The translations under genes were made by a program, and so were the position numbers. From Wenzhouxiangella sp. XN24 (GTDB lineage: Bacteria > Pseudomonadota > Gammaproteobacteria > Steroidobacterales > XN24), in assembly GCF_011064545.1 (NCBI RefSeq), contig NZ_JAAMFG010000026.1:62001-126000 (forward strand): 64,000 nucleotides of DNA. The letters run 5' to 3'. The notes beneath the pieces are model-generated. The model saw nothing but the letters and a program-made list of their open reading frames with translations, made no database searches and had not been told where the DNA came from. Within the stretch, counting starts at the first letter, position 1; the number at the start of each line of letters is the position of its first letter. Below, piece by piece: positions 21,234-29,937 of this stretch.

Positions 21234-21887
21234 TCATCCCCCGGCTTCGTCGCCCCAGATCTCTTCCAAACGGCTGTCGCGACCGCAGCTGAACCGGTAA
21301 TAGCGATAACGCAGGGGGTTCTCCAGGTAATAATCCTGGTGATAGGCCTCGGCGGGATGGAACGTACCACCCTCGGCTTCGATCTCCGTCTCGACCGCCC
21401 GATCGAATCGGGCGACGACCTCGGCGAGAGAAGCCTCGGCGGCCACACGTTGCGCATCGTCATGATAGAAGATCGCGGTCCGGTACTGCGCTCCGCGGTC
21501 GCAGAACTGGCGATCGACGACGAACGGATCGATGTTTCGCCAGAACACGCGCAGAAGTTCGTCGTAGCTGATCCGCGCGGGGTCGAAAGTCACCTGGACG
21601 ACCTCGGCGTGGCCCGTGCGCCCCGCGACCACATCGCGATAGGTCGGATCGGGCTCGGGCCCGCCCGCATAGCCGGAAGTCGTCGCGATCACCCCGTCGA
21701 GCTTGTCGAAGGGTGGTTCCATGCACCAGAAACACCCGCCCGCAAAAGTCGCCCGAGCATGATCTCCTGCGTCAGCCTCCTCGGCTTGCGACGTGACGAC
21801 ACCCGCCGAAACGGCCAGGAGCATGCCCAACAGCAGCCGGCCGAAGAGCGTGCGATCCGTCCGTCCCCGGTAGAGCGGCCCCCTCAT
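21234..21887 (-). CDS. msrA: Peptide-methionine (S)-S-oxide reductase MsrA, exported
   Basis: 217 residues from the ATG overlapping the msrB stop (TGATG). The N-terminus has Arg residues and a hydrophobic core (LFGRLLLGMLLAVSAGVV), consistent with a signal peptide or anchor, so the enzyme acts in the periplasm. The active-site motif GCFWCMEPPF supplies the catalytic cysteine; TSGYAGG, YHDDAQR and AYHQDYY are further MsrA signatures. It reduces the S epimer of methionine sulfoxide in oxidised envelope proteins. Confidence 0.95.
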   Translation of the reverse strand: MRGPLYRGRTDRTLFGRLLLGMLLAVSAGVVTSQAEEADAGDHARATFAGGCFWCMEPPFDKLDGVIATTSGYAGGPEPDPTYRDVVAGRTGHAEVVQVTFDPARISYDELLRVFWRNIDPFVVDRQFCDRGAQYRTAIFYHDDAQRVAAEASLAEVVARFDRAVETEIEAEGGTFHPAEAYHQDYYLENPLRYRYYRFSCGRDSRLEEIWGDEAGG

Positions 21888-22411
21888 CACGGCGTGCGCA
21901 ACGGCGGCAGCTCCTGGCCAGCCGGGACGAACTCCAGCGCCAGGCCGTTGTTGCACCAGCGCTGCCCCGTGGGCGGCGGTCCGTCATTGAACACATGGCC
22001 CTGGTGCCCGCCGCAATTACTGCAGTGGTATTCGGTACGTGGCCAGATGAGGCGGAAGTCGCGCTTCGTGTCCATCGCGCCATCGAGCGGCCGGGTGAAG
22101 CTCGGCCAGCCGGTGCCGCTGTCGAACTTGTCCGCACTGGAAAACAGTGGCTGGTAACACGCAGCGCAGATGTAAGTGCCTTCGCCGTACTCCTTGTCGA
22201 GCGGACTGCTGCCGCCCGGCTCGGTCCCTTCCTCGAACAGGATGTGGTACCGGTCCTCGGGGAGGAGATCCCGCCAGGCCTCGCGACTCACCTGCTGAGC
22301 GTCCGAGGGCGCCGGCGGAGAGGCGTCGTCACCCATGGCGCGCACAGGCAGGGGGAGCATCGGTAACAGCAGCGCTGCGGTCATATGTCTGAGCATGGTT
22401 CGTCTTCGCAT
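21887..22411 (-). CDS. msrB: Peptide-methionine (R)-S-oxide reductase MsrB, exported
   Basis: 174 residues; ATG 22411 is taken, with ATG 22396 possible. A short basic start and hydrophobic core (TAALLLPMLPLPVRA) look like a signal peptide. The catalytic domain has the zinc-binding pairs CAAC and CSNC, SGTGWPSF, and the catalytic cysteine in RWCNNGLALEF. It reduces the R epimer and is coupled to msrA, giving a complete periplasmic methionine sulfoxide repair pair. No membrane reductase that would recharge them (DsbD or MsrQ type) is seen nearby. Confidence 0.95.
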   Translation of the reverse strand: MRRRTMLRHMTAALLLPMLPLPVRAMGDDASPPAPSDAQQVSREAWRDLLPEDRYHILFEEGTEPGGSSPLDKEYGEGTYICAACYQPLFSSADKFDSGTGWPSFTRPLDGAMDTKRDFRLIWPRTEYHCSNCGGHQGHVFNDGPPPTGQRWCNNGLALEFVPAGQELPPLRTP

Positions 22412-22573
22412 TTTGTCTTCGCATGTGGGGGAATTATTACAACACGGACTTTGAGTACGTGTTTCGCCCGGAGTTCAAGTTCGGAGTCTCGCCCCGGCCG
22501 TGGGCGAGGTTCCCTCCGCCCTCCGGACCGGCTAACCTGCGCACTCGTATGCCACCCGCCCCGGGGAGTTGCC

Positions 22574-22981
22574 ATGTTCCTGCGCGCATTCGTTGCCGGC
22601 TTCGTTTCCACGCTGGTGTTTCACCAGGGCCTTTACTGGCTGCTCTACCAGACCGGATCACTCCCCCAACCGCCATGGAACATGAGCCCGGTGCCGCCGT
22701 TGGGCGTGCCGGCCGTGATCTCGCTGGCCTTCTGGGGCGGCGTCTGGGGTATCGCGTTGTGGCTGCTGGTGCGGCGTTTCTTCGGCGCGCGGCAATGGCT
22801 GATGGCGGTGGCCCTCGGCGCGCTCCTGCCGAGCCTGGTGGCGCTGGCGATCGTCTTCCCGCTGAAGGGCGGCGCATTCATGGCCGACTGGGACCCCCGG
22901 ATCCTCGTCGGCGCCTTGCTGCTGAACGGCGCATGGGGCCTCGGCGTGGCCTTGTTGATGAAGCTCATGCGAGGCCGCTGA
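22574..22981 (+). CDS. Small polytopic membrane protein, unknown function
   Basis: 135 residues from the ATG preceded by GGGGAG five bases upstream; earlier in-frame starts lack a ribosome binding site. Four hydrophobic helices: FLRAFVAGFVSTLVFHQGLY, VISLAFWGGVWGIALWLLV, QWLMAVALGALLPSLVALAI and ILVGALLLNGAWGLGVALLM. Similar short proteins are common in proteobacteria without assigned function. It stands alone on the plus strand and converges on the diheme cytochrome gene. Confidence 0.78.
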   Translation: MFLRAFVAGFVSTLVFHQGLYWLLYQTGSLPQPPWNMSPVPPLGVPAVISLAFWGGVWGIALWLLVRRFFGARQWLMAVALGALLPSLVALAIVFPLKGGAFMADWDPRILVGALLLNGAWGLGVALLMKLMRGR

Positions 22982-23017
22982 AACACCCCTCGGCGCCGCG
23001 GCTGCCTGGCGCCCGCC

Positions 23018-24421
23018 TCACAGCGTCTTGAGGTACTCGATCAACGCCCGGCGCTCGGCGTCGCTGAGGACATCGCCGAAGGTATGGCCCTGGTTGCCGT
23101 AGCCGTGCCGGGTGGTGTCATAAATCGTTCGCGCGTCTGCGGCGTTCCGTGCGCCCTCCTTGCCGTGGTCCAGCACCTCGTGACGCCAGCCCAGCGTGGC
23201 CTGGTCGTACTCCGGGCGCTCGCCGGCGTGACGCCAGTAGGTGGGTCGGGCGCGGCTGTCCAGCAAGGCGGCGATGCTGGGCACCGAGTCGTTATGCAGG
23301 TACGGGGCCGTCGCCCACACGCCGTCCAGCGGCGGGGCCACGTAGCCCGGCGCCGGGCGCGCCACGGCGCCCTCACCGTAGAACGAACTGTTGAACCAGC
23401 GGATGAAACGCTCCGCCTCGACCGCCTGCAATGCATAGGCCGGGTCGGTGCCGACCTGTTCGAGCGATACCAGCAGGTTGGGATAGGTCCATTCCGCACC
23501 ATAGGTCCCGTGGCACGCCGCACAATGGGCAGTGAATACCGTCTCGCCCTCCGCCGCGAGCTCCGCATCGATCGCGTGGGGCCACTCGGGCGCCTCCAGC
23601 GAGACGATGTAAGCGCGCACATGCGCGAACCACTCGTCGATGGCCTGCGCTTCCTCGATGCGATCCGTGCACACCAGCGACTTGAGCATCATGTAGTGCA
23701 CCTGGTCGCCCTGGCCGCCACCGTGATAGAACATCGCGTGCTTTTTCTGCATCCGCCACCAGGGCGGGACTGCCGTCGGCAGGGGCGAGTTCGGCGGCGG
23801 CGCGAGCAGCGGTTCCTCCAGCCACTCGAGCGTGCGCGGGTCACGATGCGCCATCAGCGCCATCGTCAGGTTCGGCGCCGGGTTCACCCCGACCGTATCC
23901 GTCTGCATGTAGGGGGCGATCGCGCCGATCCGGTCGGCCCAGCGACGCCAGGCCGCGGCCGCAGGACCGTCCTCCACCAGCAATCCGAAACTCTCCACCG
24001 CCGGCATCGGATCCACGCTGAAATCCGCGAAAGCGTTGCCCAGGCCGACGATGACCTCGCCGTCGAAACTTCCCCCGTGACACGCCAGGCAGTTGCTCAC
24101 GACGAGTTCGACCCCATTGTCGTCCACCGTCGCGTTCAGGTCGTAAGGCAACTCGGCGTTTCGCCCCAGCCGCCCCGGCAGCGAGGGCCCGGTATCCCCA
24201 CCGGGTCGCGCCGCCTCGTATGCGTCCAGCGGCACGCCGCAACTGACGTAGCCGCGGTTGACCAGGATCTCGTAGCCCAGCGCCGCATCCCCGCTCCGCT
24301 GCGGCGTCTGCGGCAATACTCCCGGCTCGCCCAGCGTGACCGGCGCATCGTCCGGCCGGCCGCAGCCGCCCGCGAAAGCTACGCACAGCACCAACACCGA
24401 ATTCCTGATCCATCTGTTCAC
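23018..24421 (-). CDS. Diheme c-type cytochrome lipoprotein
   Basis: About 467 residues from a GTG at 24421, chosen because GAGGTG precedes it and it gives a compact lipoprotein signal (VLCVAFAGGC). Two heme-binding motifs are present: NCLACH (~110) and HCAACH (~325). The second half resembles di-heme cytochrome c peroxidase/thiosulfate-oxidase-like domains (GVWATAPYLHNDSVPSIAALL, a motif around the distal heme face). It probably moves electrons in the periplasm; a specific oxidase activity cannot be claimed. The lipocalin-like gene upstream on the same strand ends about 50 bases away. An upstream GTG at 24469 is an alternative start. Confidence 0.82.
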   Translation of the reverse strand: MNRWIRNSVLVLCVAFAGGCGRPDDAPVTLGEPGVLPQTPQRSGDAALGYEILVNRGYVSCGVPLDAYEAARPGGDTGPSLPGRLGRNAELPYDLNATVDDNGVELVVSNCLACHGGSFDGEVIVGLGNAFADFSVDPMPAVESFGLLVEDGPAAAAWRRWADRIGAIAPYMQTDTVGVNPAPNLTMALMAHRDPRTLEWLEEPLLAPPPNSPLPTAVPPWWRMQKKHAMFYHGGGQGDQVHYMMLKSLVCTDRIEEAQAIDEWFAHVRAYIVSLEAPEWPHAIDAELAAEGETVFTAHCAACHGTYGAEWTYPNLLVSLEQVGTDPAYALQAVEAERFIRWFNSSFYGEGAVARPAPGYVAPPLDGVWATAPYLHNDSVPSIAALLDSRARPTYWRHAGERPEYDQATLGWRHEVLDHGKEGARNAADARTIYDTTRHGYGNQGHTFGDVLSDAERRALIEYLKTL

Positions 24422-24472
24422 TCGTTTCACCTCGTGATTCCGCCGCCGCCCCGGAACGATGGCCGACACCCT

Positions 24473-25558
24473 TCAGCGCGACGGAAAATTGCTCAGTTCC
24501 AGCATGCCCCAGTTCGACTCACCTGCGGCGACCGGCTCCTCGCCGACTGCGACCAGGCCGAACCAGCCGCCGTCGGCTTGCGGAGGCGGATCGCCGAGCG
24601 GCGCAATGCGTCGCTGTTCAAGCGACGGCGCGTCCAGTGTCCAGGCCAGCGGATAGCGGGTCCCGCCGAAGTCGCGCCAGCCGTCATCCGCGGGCGCGAG
24701 CACGATGTCCTCGGCCAGCGAGGACGGACGCGAAATGCATTCGGTCAACGGCGTGCCGCCGCCGGCCCGGCGACGCAACTGCGCACAACGCAACATGCCC
24801 TTCTCGCCGAGATCGAGCCAGGCGCGCGCCAGCGCCAGCTGCCCTCGGCCCACCGGCAGCGCCTGGCCCCACAAGCGATCCAGCATGGCGTCGCCCCGAA
24901 CGGGGACAGACTCGCCGCCGATCTCCAGCATGCCCTCGACCTGCCATCCCGGCCACCAGTAACCGCGGTACAGTTCGCTCTCGATCGGCAGCGGGCCTTC
25001 TACGGGACGCCCCAGGCGCAGCTTCATACCCGCGTCCGACGCAGCACTCTCGAGCAACAGCGTGGCGCCGTCGTCGAGGATCGTGAAACGCCAGTCCTCC
25101 AGCCACACCGCCGGCCCGCTCGACGCACCCGCCAGTCCTAGCGCATCGCGGCTCAGGCGTTCCTCGCCCTGCGCGGATGCACCGACCGGCTCCACGCTGA
25201 AGCGTGCCCGGTAGATATTCCGCGTGGCCCATGCCGAATCCCGCTCGACCGGTTTCTCGGCCACCGCGAGCCGATAGAAGGCGAGGTGAAAACCATACAC
25301 CGCGCCTGCGCCGTCGGTGACCCGGCCGCCGAACAACCAGTATTCGGCAAACTGCCCGGGTTTCGCGCGGTGATCCTCCGGCATGCGCAGGGGCACGTCG
25401 TCCGGCCGCGGAAAGCGGGCCGCGAGGCGGTCGATACCCTCCAGGGACAGCTGCGGCGCGCCGGCGCCGACATCGTCCGCAGGATCGTAAAGCATGCGCA
25501 TCGAGAGGACCGCGACGCCCACGGCCAGGAGGGCCAGCAGCAGGCCGCGTTTCGACAT
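24473..25558 (-). CDS. CrtC/AttH-type lipocalin-like predicted secreted hydrolase
   Basis: 361 residues with an N-terminal signal/anchor (LLLALLAVGVAVLSM). The family pattern is an early H-x5-EWWYF-type box, seen here as EDHRAKPGQFAEYWLFGGRV, then YGFHLAFYR, WLEDWRF and a second beta-barrel half with GYWWPGWQVEG and RLWGQALPV. Relatives include carotenoid 1,2-hydratase CrtC and the AttH proteins found beside ABC-type lipoprotein exporters. No carotenoid or exporter gene is nearby, so a role in carotenoid hydration is not supported. It is probably co-transcribed with the diheme cytochrome. Confidence 0.75.
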   Translation of the reverse strand: MSKRGLLLALLAVGVAVLSMRMLYDPADDVGAGAPQLSLEGIDRLAARFPRPDDVPLRMPEDHRAKPGQFAEYWLFGGRVTDGAGAVYGFHLAFYRLAVAEKPVERDSAWATRNIYRARFSVEPVGASAQGEERLSRDALGLAGASSGPAVWLEDWRFTILDDGATLLLESAASDAGMKLRLGRPVEGPLPIESELYRGYWWPGWQVEGMLEIGGESVPVRGDAMLDRLWGQALPVGRGQLALARAWLDLGEKGMLRCAQLRRRAGGGTPLTECISRPSSLAEDIVLAPADDGWRDFGGTRYPLAWTLDAPSLEQRRIAPLGDPPPQADGGWFGLVAVGEEPVAAGESNWGMLELSNFPSR

Positions 25559-25623
25559 CGATGAAATTCCGCCCTGCAGTGATTACGTCCTGATTCTATA
25601 TCGCCCCGCCGGGGCGCGCCGAT

Positions 25624-26097
25624 TCAGGCGGGCCGCTTGCGGCGCACATAGAGGGTCTTGGCGACGCGCGCCACGACGTCGCCCGCCTCGTCAACGACCT
25701 CGACCGGCCATGTCGGCTCGTGTTTCCCGCCGCCGGCCGTCGCTGCGATCACCGCGTCGATCATGGCCGGGGAGAGCTCGAAGGAGGCCGTCACGCGACC
25801 GCGCCCCGGCCGGAGAAAATCCACATGCGCCGCGCGGTCCCAGACCACGTAATCCGGACCGATGTTGCGCGCCAGCATGATGACGTAGAAAGGATCGGTC
25901 ATGGCATACAGGCTGGCACCGAAGTGCGTGCCGAAATAATTGCGGTTGTACCAGTGGAGCCCCATCCGCACGACCACCCGGCGCCAGTCCGGCGCAATCT
26001 CGCGCACCGTGATTCCCGTCATCAGGTAGGGGGGATAGCAATTGAAGAGCAGCCGCAGCGCCCGCGGAGACTGCATGGCGCGCACGAGCCTGTTCAT
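25624..26097 (-). CDS. DUF4442 hotdog-fold protein (thioesterase-like)
   Basis: 157 residues. The hotdog-fold landmarks of DUF4442 are present: LLFNCYPPYLMTGI, YNRNYFGTHFGASLYAMTDP (the central helix and its preceding loop) and AHVDFLRPGRG. The fold is shared with acyl-CoA thioesterases, so binding or hydrolysis of an acyl thioester is likely but unproved. Wax ester synthase and hydrolase genes lie about 2 kb upstream on the same strand, which would fit a lipid role. Confidence 0.85.
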   Translation of the reverse strand: MNRLVRAMQSPRALRLLFNCYPPYLMTGITVREIAPDWRRVVVRMGLHWYNRNYFGTHFGASLYAMTDPFYVIMLARNIGPDYVVWDRAAHVDFLRPGRGRVTASFELSPAMIDAVIAATAGGGKHEPTWPVEVVDEAGDVVARVAKTLYVRRKRPA

Positions 26098-26128
26098 GGG
26101 CCGTAAGCCCCCCCTTCGAAGCCGCCCG

Positions 26129-27532
26129 TCACCAGCTGCCCTTCACCAGGCGACGTGCGATCTCCGGGTAGCGCGACACGTCGAACACCGGTTCCACGTG
26201 GTAGCCGAGCTGCGCGTTGTAGTCGCGCATGACCTTGATCACCAGGCCGGACAACGCCAGCACGGCCACGAGGTTGACGATGGTCATGAAAGCCATCGCC
26301 AGGTCCGCCATCGCCCACACGAGCGGCAGGTTGAGCTGCGACCCGGTGTAGATGCCGACCAGCACCACCCAGCGGTAAGCCGTCAACAACCGCTTGTCCG
26401 GGTGAATGAATGCAATGCTCGTCTCGCCGTAATACGTGTTGGCCATGATCGAGGTGAAAGCGAAAAACAACAATGCGATGGCCATGAATGCCGCGCCCCA
26501 GTCGCCGACCAGTGCGCTCATCGCCGCCTGGGTGAGCGCCATGCCGGTGACGCCGCCTCCCGCCTCGAACTGTCCGGAAATGAGAATGATGGCCGCCGTG
26601 CAGGAACAGATCACGATGGTATCGGTGAACACGCCGAGCATCTGGACGTAGCCCTGGCTCGCAGGATGGCGAACGTCCGCCGTGGCCGCGGCAATGGGCG
26701 CGCTGCCGGATCCCGCCTCGTTGGAGAACAGGCCGCGGCGCACGCCGTTGATCAGCGCCTGGGCGATGCCGTAACCCAACACGCCCCCGGCCGCCTGGCC
26801 GATGCCGAAAGCGCTGTCGATCACGAGGCGAATGATCCGCGGCAGCTGCTCCATGTGGCTGAACACCAGCCACAGGGCGGTGCCGAGATAAGCCACCGCC
26901 ATGAAGGGCACGATGATCTCGGCCACCCGTGCGATACGCCGGATACCGCCGAAGATCACCAGCCCCGCCAGGAACGCCGTCAACAATCCCGTCCAGGCCG
27001 TGTCGATGCCCGTGACTTCCTGGACGGCCGCGGACATCGAGTTCGACTGGACGCCGTTGAAGGCCAGCGGATAGGAAACGATGAGGAATATGGAGAACAG
27101 GATGCCCATCCATCGCTTGCCGAGGCCGTACTGCATGTAGAAAGCCGGTCCGCCACGGTAGCTGCCGTCGCCATTGGGGACCTTGAACAGCTGCGCGAGC
27201 GTGGATTCGAAAAAGCTGGTCGCCATGCCCAGCATGGCGGTCACCCACATCCAGAAAATGGCCCCCGGGCCGCCGAGTTCCAGGGCGACGGCGACACCGG
27301 CGAGATTGCCGGTGCCGACCCGCGCGCCGAGGCTCGTGCAATAGGCCTCGAAGGACGAAATCCCACCGTGCTCCCGCCGGAAGCTGCGCTTCATGACGCC
27401 GAAGGTGTGGGGGAAATGGCGCAGCTGGATGAAACCCGACAGCACCGTGAAGAGCACCCCGGCGCCCAGCAGGAGCCAGATCAGCAGGGAACCCCACATG
27501 AGCTGGTTCGCGGCATCGATGAATTCTTTCAA
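26129..27532 (-). CDS. Alanine/glycine:cation (Na+) symporter, AGCS family
   Basis: 467 residues starting at TTG. AGCS signatures are clear: GTGNLAGVAVALELGGPGAIFWMW (the conserved glycine-rich cation site), FYMQYGLGKRWMG, LFSNEAGSGSAPIAAA, and FAFTSIMANTYYGE late in the chain. About ten membrane helices. It imports alanine or glycine with sodium. It stands between the hydrolase and DUF4442 genes; a shared transcript is possible. Confidence 0.93.
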   Translation of the reverse strand: MKEFIDAANQLMWGSLLIWLLLGAGVLFTVLSGFIQLRHFPHTFGVMKRSFRREHGGISSFEAYCTSLGARVGTGNLAGVAVALELGGPGAIFWMWVTAMLGMATSFFESTLAQLFKVPNGDGSYRGGPAFYMQYGLGKRWMGILFSIFLIVSYPLAFNGVQSNSMSAAVQEVTGIDTAWTGLLTAFLAGLVIFGGIRRIARVAEIIVPFMAVAYLGTALWLVFSHMEQLPRIIRLVIDSAFGIGQAAGGVLGYGIAQALINGVRRGLFSNEAGSGSAPIAAATADVRHPASQGYVQMLGVFTDTIVICSCTAAIILISGQFEAGGGVTGMALTQAAMSALVGDWGAAFMAIALLFFAFTSIMANTYYGETSIAFIHPDKRLLTAYRWVVLVGIYTGSQLNLPLVWAMADLAMAFMTIVNLVAVLALSGLVIKVMRDYNAQLGYHVEPVFDVSRYPEIARRLVKGSW

Positions 27533-27599
27533 GGAACTGCCTCGCGCCTCGCCATCGGTCGGCCTGACAGTCTACGCGATCGGTCGCAGGTGCAAAGAC

Positions 27600-28373
27600 T
27601 CAGTCGCCACTGTCGGGCGCCGGATACGCGAAACGCAGGAAAGTGTGCCGCTGGAAAGGCCGCCAGTCTTCCTCGGCCTGCGCCAGGCGGTCCGCGATCG
27701 CCCACAGCGCCATGGGGTTGTGGCCGAGCCCGCAATGGCTGCCATACACGCGGATGTTCTCCGTCCGCGGAGTCGGATGCTCCAGCGAGCAACGCCAGTG
27801 GACGACGCCGTCCGTGCGCGTATAGATCGAGGTCGACGGAACCGGTGGCGGGCGCGACAGGCGCGTCAGCAAGGCGGGATCCATATGCGCCTCGCGTTGC
27901 CCGCTCACGTCCTCGTAGAGCAGCGTGACCGCGGTGCCCTTGTGGCTGCGGAACGGTGTGCCGAGCGTGATCACCAGGCGCACATCGTCCGGCGCCAGCC
28001 AGGCGAGTTCTCGCGCATAAAGCCCGCCGAGGCTCCAGCCGATCACGCTCACCTTGCGGCCGTAGCGCAAGCGCAGTTCCCGCAGCCTCGCCAGGAGCCG
28101 CTCCTCCTTCTCGCCCACGCCGCCCAGGTTACGTCCGAGCTTCCAGCGATGCGCCGCGTAGCCCAGTGACTTGAGGAACTGTCGCAAGGGGAACGTCGAA
28201 CTTCCGTTGGCGAGGAATCCCGGCAGCACCAGCACCGGGTGTCCATCGCCCATCGGGGCCTGGCGCAACAAGGGATAGAGCCAGGCCATCGCGCCCAGCT
28301 CGAGTACGGCCCGCCCCTCGAGCAGCTGCCAGATCAGCGCCGGGGGGCCGGACTCGGGTTCAGCCTGCGCCAT
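27600..28373 (-). CDS. Alpha/beta hydrolase (lipase/esterase-like)
   Basis: 257 residues from ATG 28373, which lies 14 bases inside the end of the wax ester synthase gene. The nucleophile elbow is GWSLGGLYAR, preceded by HPVLVLPGFLANGSS (oxyanion region); GSHCGLGHNP supplies the likely catalytic His. No signal peptide. The overlap with the acyltransferase suggests a role in hydrolysing or remodelling the same neutral lipids (wax esters or triacylglycerol). The hydrolase class is firm, the substrate inferred. Confidence 0.83.
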   Translation of the reverse strand: MAQAEPESGPPALIWQLLEGRAVLELGAMAWLYPLLRQAPMGDGHPVLVLPGFLANGSSTFPLRQFLKSLGYAAHRWKLGRNLGGVGEKEERLLARLRELRLRYGRKVSVIGWSLGGLYARELAWLAPDDVRLVITLGTPFRSHKGTAVTLLYEDVSGQREAHMDPALLTRLSRPPPVPSTSIYTRTDGVVHWRCSLEHPTPRTENIRVYGSHCGLGHNPMALWAIADRLAQAEEDWRPFQRHTFLRFAYPAPDSGD

Positions 28374-29841
28374 TGGCTCGCTTCGCCGGCGCCTTGCGGC
28401 TGCGCGTGCGGATCGTCTTTTTCGCCCCCTCGGCCGCACAGGCCTCGCGCAACTCCTCGAAGCTCGCACGAATATCGCCCGCCAGACGCTCCACGTCGGG
28501 CGCCGCCTCGTGCGCGGAAGTGATGCTGATGGACAGGTCATCCATGTAACTGGTCACCACGATGATCAGGCCGAGCCCGTCCAGCACCGGTGCCGTGCCG
28601 AAACCCTCGAGCAGGCGCGCCGTACCCAGGTAAAGGGGAACGCGCGGACCGGGGACGTTGGTGATGACGAGGTTGAACGGCGGACGATGGTAACGCGCCA
28701 GGTGCAATCCGGAGTACAGGCCGGCGGCCGCCGTGGCCAGTGAATACGGTACGAAACGCGAGGTATCCGCAAGCGTCGCTGCGCCGATGGCATGCGTGTA
28801 GGCCTTGCTGTCGACCGCATGGCTATGGATCCGGCGCAGGCGCTCGACGGGCTTGCGCGTGCCGACTTCCAGCGGGATGAGCATGGCGGAGACCCTGTTG
28901 CCCCCCTCGTTTACCTGGTGGCGGATCGAGATCGGCGCCATGGCGACCAGGTCCTTGTCCGGCAGCCGGCCAAAGGCCTGCAGGTAACGGCGCAGTCCGC
29001 CGCTGCATACCGCGAGGACGATGTCGTTCACCGTGGTGCCTTCCACGGCCCCCCTGATCATGCGGATCTCGTCGAGCGGCAGCTTCACCGCGTCGAAACA
29101 GCGCCGAGAACTGATCGGCACGTTGAACGGGCTGCGGGGCGCCTGGAACAACATGGGCGGAGCGTGGTGATCCCGGGCCATGAATTCGCGCCCGGCACCC
29201 AGCCCGCCGCGCAGCAGGTTGGCCGCCCAGTGGAGCGTCTCGCCGGGTTCACGGAAGGCTCCGCCGAAACTGCGTTTCAGAAGACCGAGCGCCCCGGGCA
29301 CCGGCCGAGGCTGTGCCGGACGTTTGGCAGCTGCCTTGCGCTTGCGGCGGCGCGGCTCGCTGCTCCAGACCGCGTTGAACATGTCGAGTGTCCCGAGACC
29401 ATCCGCTGCGGCATGGTGAATACGGGAAATGACCGCAAAGCTGCCCGGCGGGAAGTCACCGGAAGCATCCAGGCCAGAGACGAAAGTGAGGTGCCAGAGT
29501 GGGCGCTCCGGGTCCAGGGGACGGGAAAACATCCGGGCGGCCAGCTCGCGCAGCCGTTCCCAGTCGCCCGGTCTCGGCAGCGCAGAGTGCTGCAGGTGCA
29601 GATCGAGATCGAAATGCGGATCCTCGATCCAGAACGGCCGTCCCAGATGCAGCGGCACTTCGACGAGCCGGCGGCGAAACAGCGGTGAGCCGTCGAGACA
29701 CGCGTCGATATGCGCGCGGAACTCAGCGAAGCCGAATGCTCCGGCGACCGGCTCATAGACATGCAGGCCCCCGACATGCATCGGGGCGTTACGTGAATCG
29801 AGGTACACGAATGCGGCATCGAGGCCGGAGAGTTGCTCCAT
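28360..29841 (-). CDS. Wax ester synthase/diacylglycerol acyltransferase (WS/DGAT)
   Basis: 493 residues. It begins with the family start MEQLSGLDAAFVYLDS and has the condensing-enzyme catalytic motif HHxxxDG as RIHHAAADGLGTLD (~145). Further landmarks are VNDIVLAVCSGGLRRYL and NLVITNVPGPRVPLYL in the C-terminal half. A Lys/Arg-rich loop follows the catalytic domain and the C-terminus is basic. The enzyme esterifies acyl-CoA with fatty alcohols or diacylglycerol to make storage lipid. The overlapping hydrolase downstream suggests a lipid storage/turnover pair. Confidence 0.95.
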   Translation of the reverse strand: MEQLSGLDAAFVYLDSRNAPMHVGGLHVYEPVAGAFGFAEFRAHIDACLDGSPLFRRRLVEVPLHLGRPFWIEDPHFDLDLHLQHSALPRPGDWERLRELAARMFSRPLDPERPLWHLTFVSGLDASGDFPPGSFAVISRIHHAAADGLGTLDMFNAVWSSEPRRRKRKAAAKRPAQPRPVPGALGLLKRSFGGAFREPGETLHWAANLLRGGLGAGREFMARDHHAPPMLFQAPRSPFNVPISSRRCFDAVKLPLDEIRMIRGAVEGTTVNDIVLAVCSGGLRRYLQAFGRLPDKDLVAMAPISIRHQVNEGGNRVSAMLIPLEVGTRKPVERLRRIHSHAVDSKAYTHAIGAATLADTSRFVPYSLATAAAGLYSGLHLARYHRPPFNLVITNVPGPRVPLYLGTARLLEGFGTAPVLDGLGLIIVVTSYMDDLSISITSAHEAAPDVERLAGDIRASFEELREACAAEGAKKTIRTRSRKAPAKRANGAG

Positions 29842-29937
29842 GTCTTGCTTTCCTGAAGATCAGATCACGATTATGCGCGGACAGCGCAGCGTAGCAAAGC
29901 AAGCCGCAGCGTGGCCTGCCGCGGACGGTCTCCCTCG

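Noticed and set aside
22992-23013. GGCGCC repeats as terminator between the small membrane protein and the diheme cytochrome gene
   Set aside because: Only a 6-bp self-complementary stem with a 10-base loop and no T run; easily chance at this GC content.
23084-25141. A 685-codon plus-strand frame opposite the cytochrome and lipocalin genes
   Set aside because: Arg/His-rich low-complexity translation without motifs; the minus strand has two CxxCH motifs and signal peptides.
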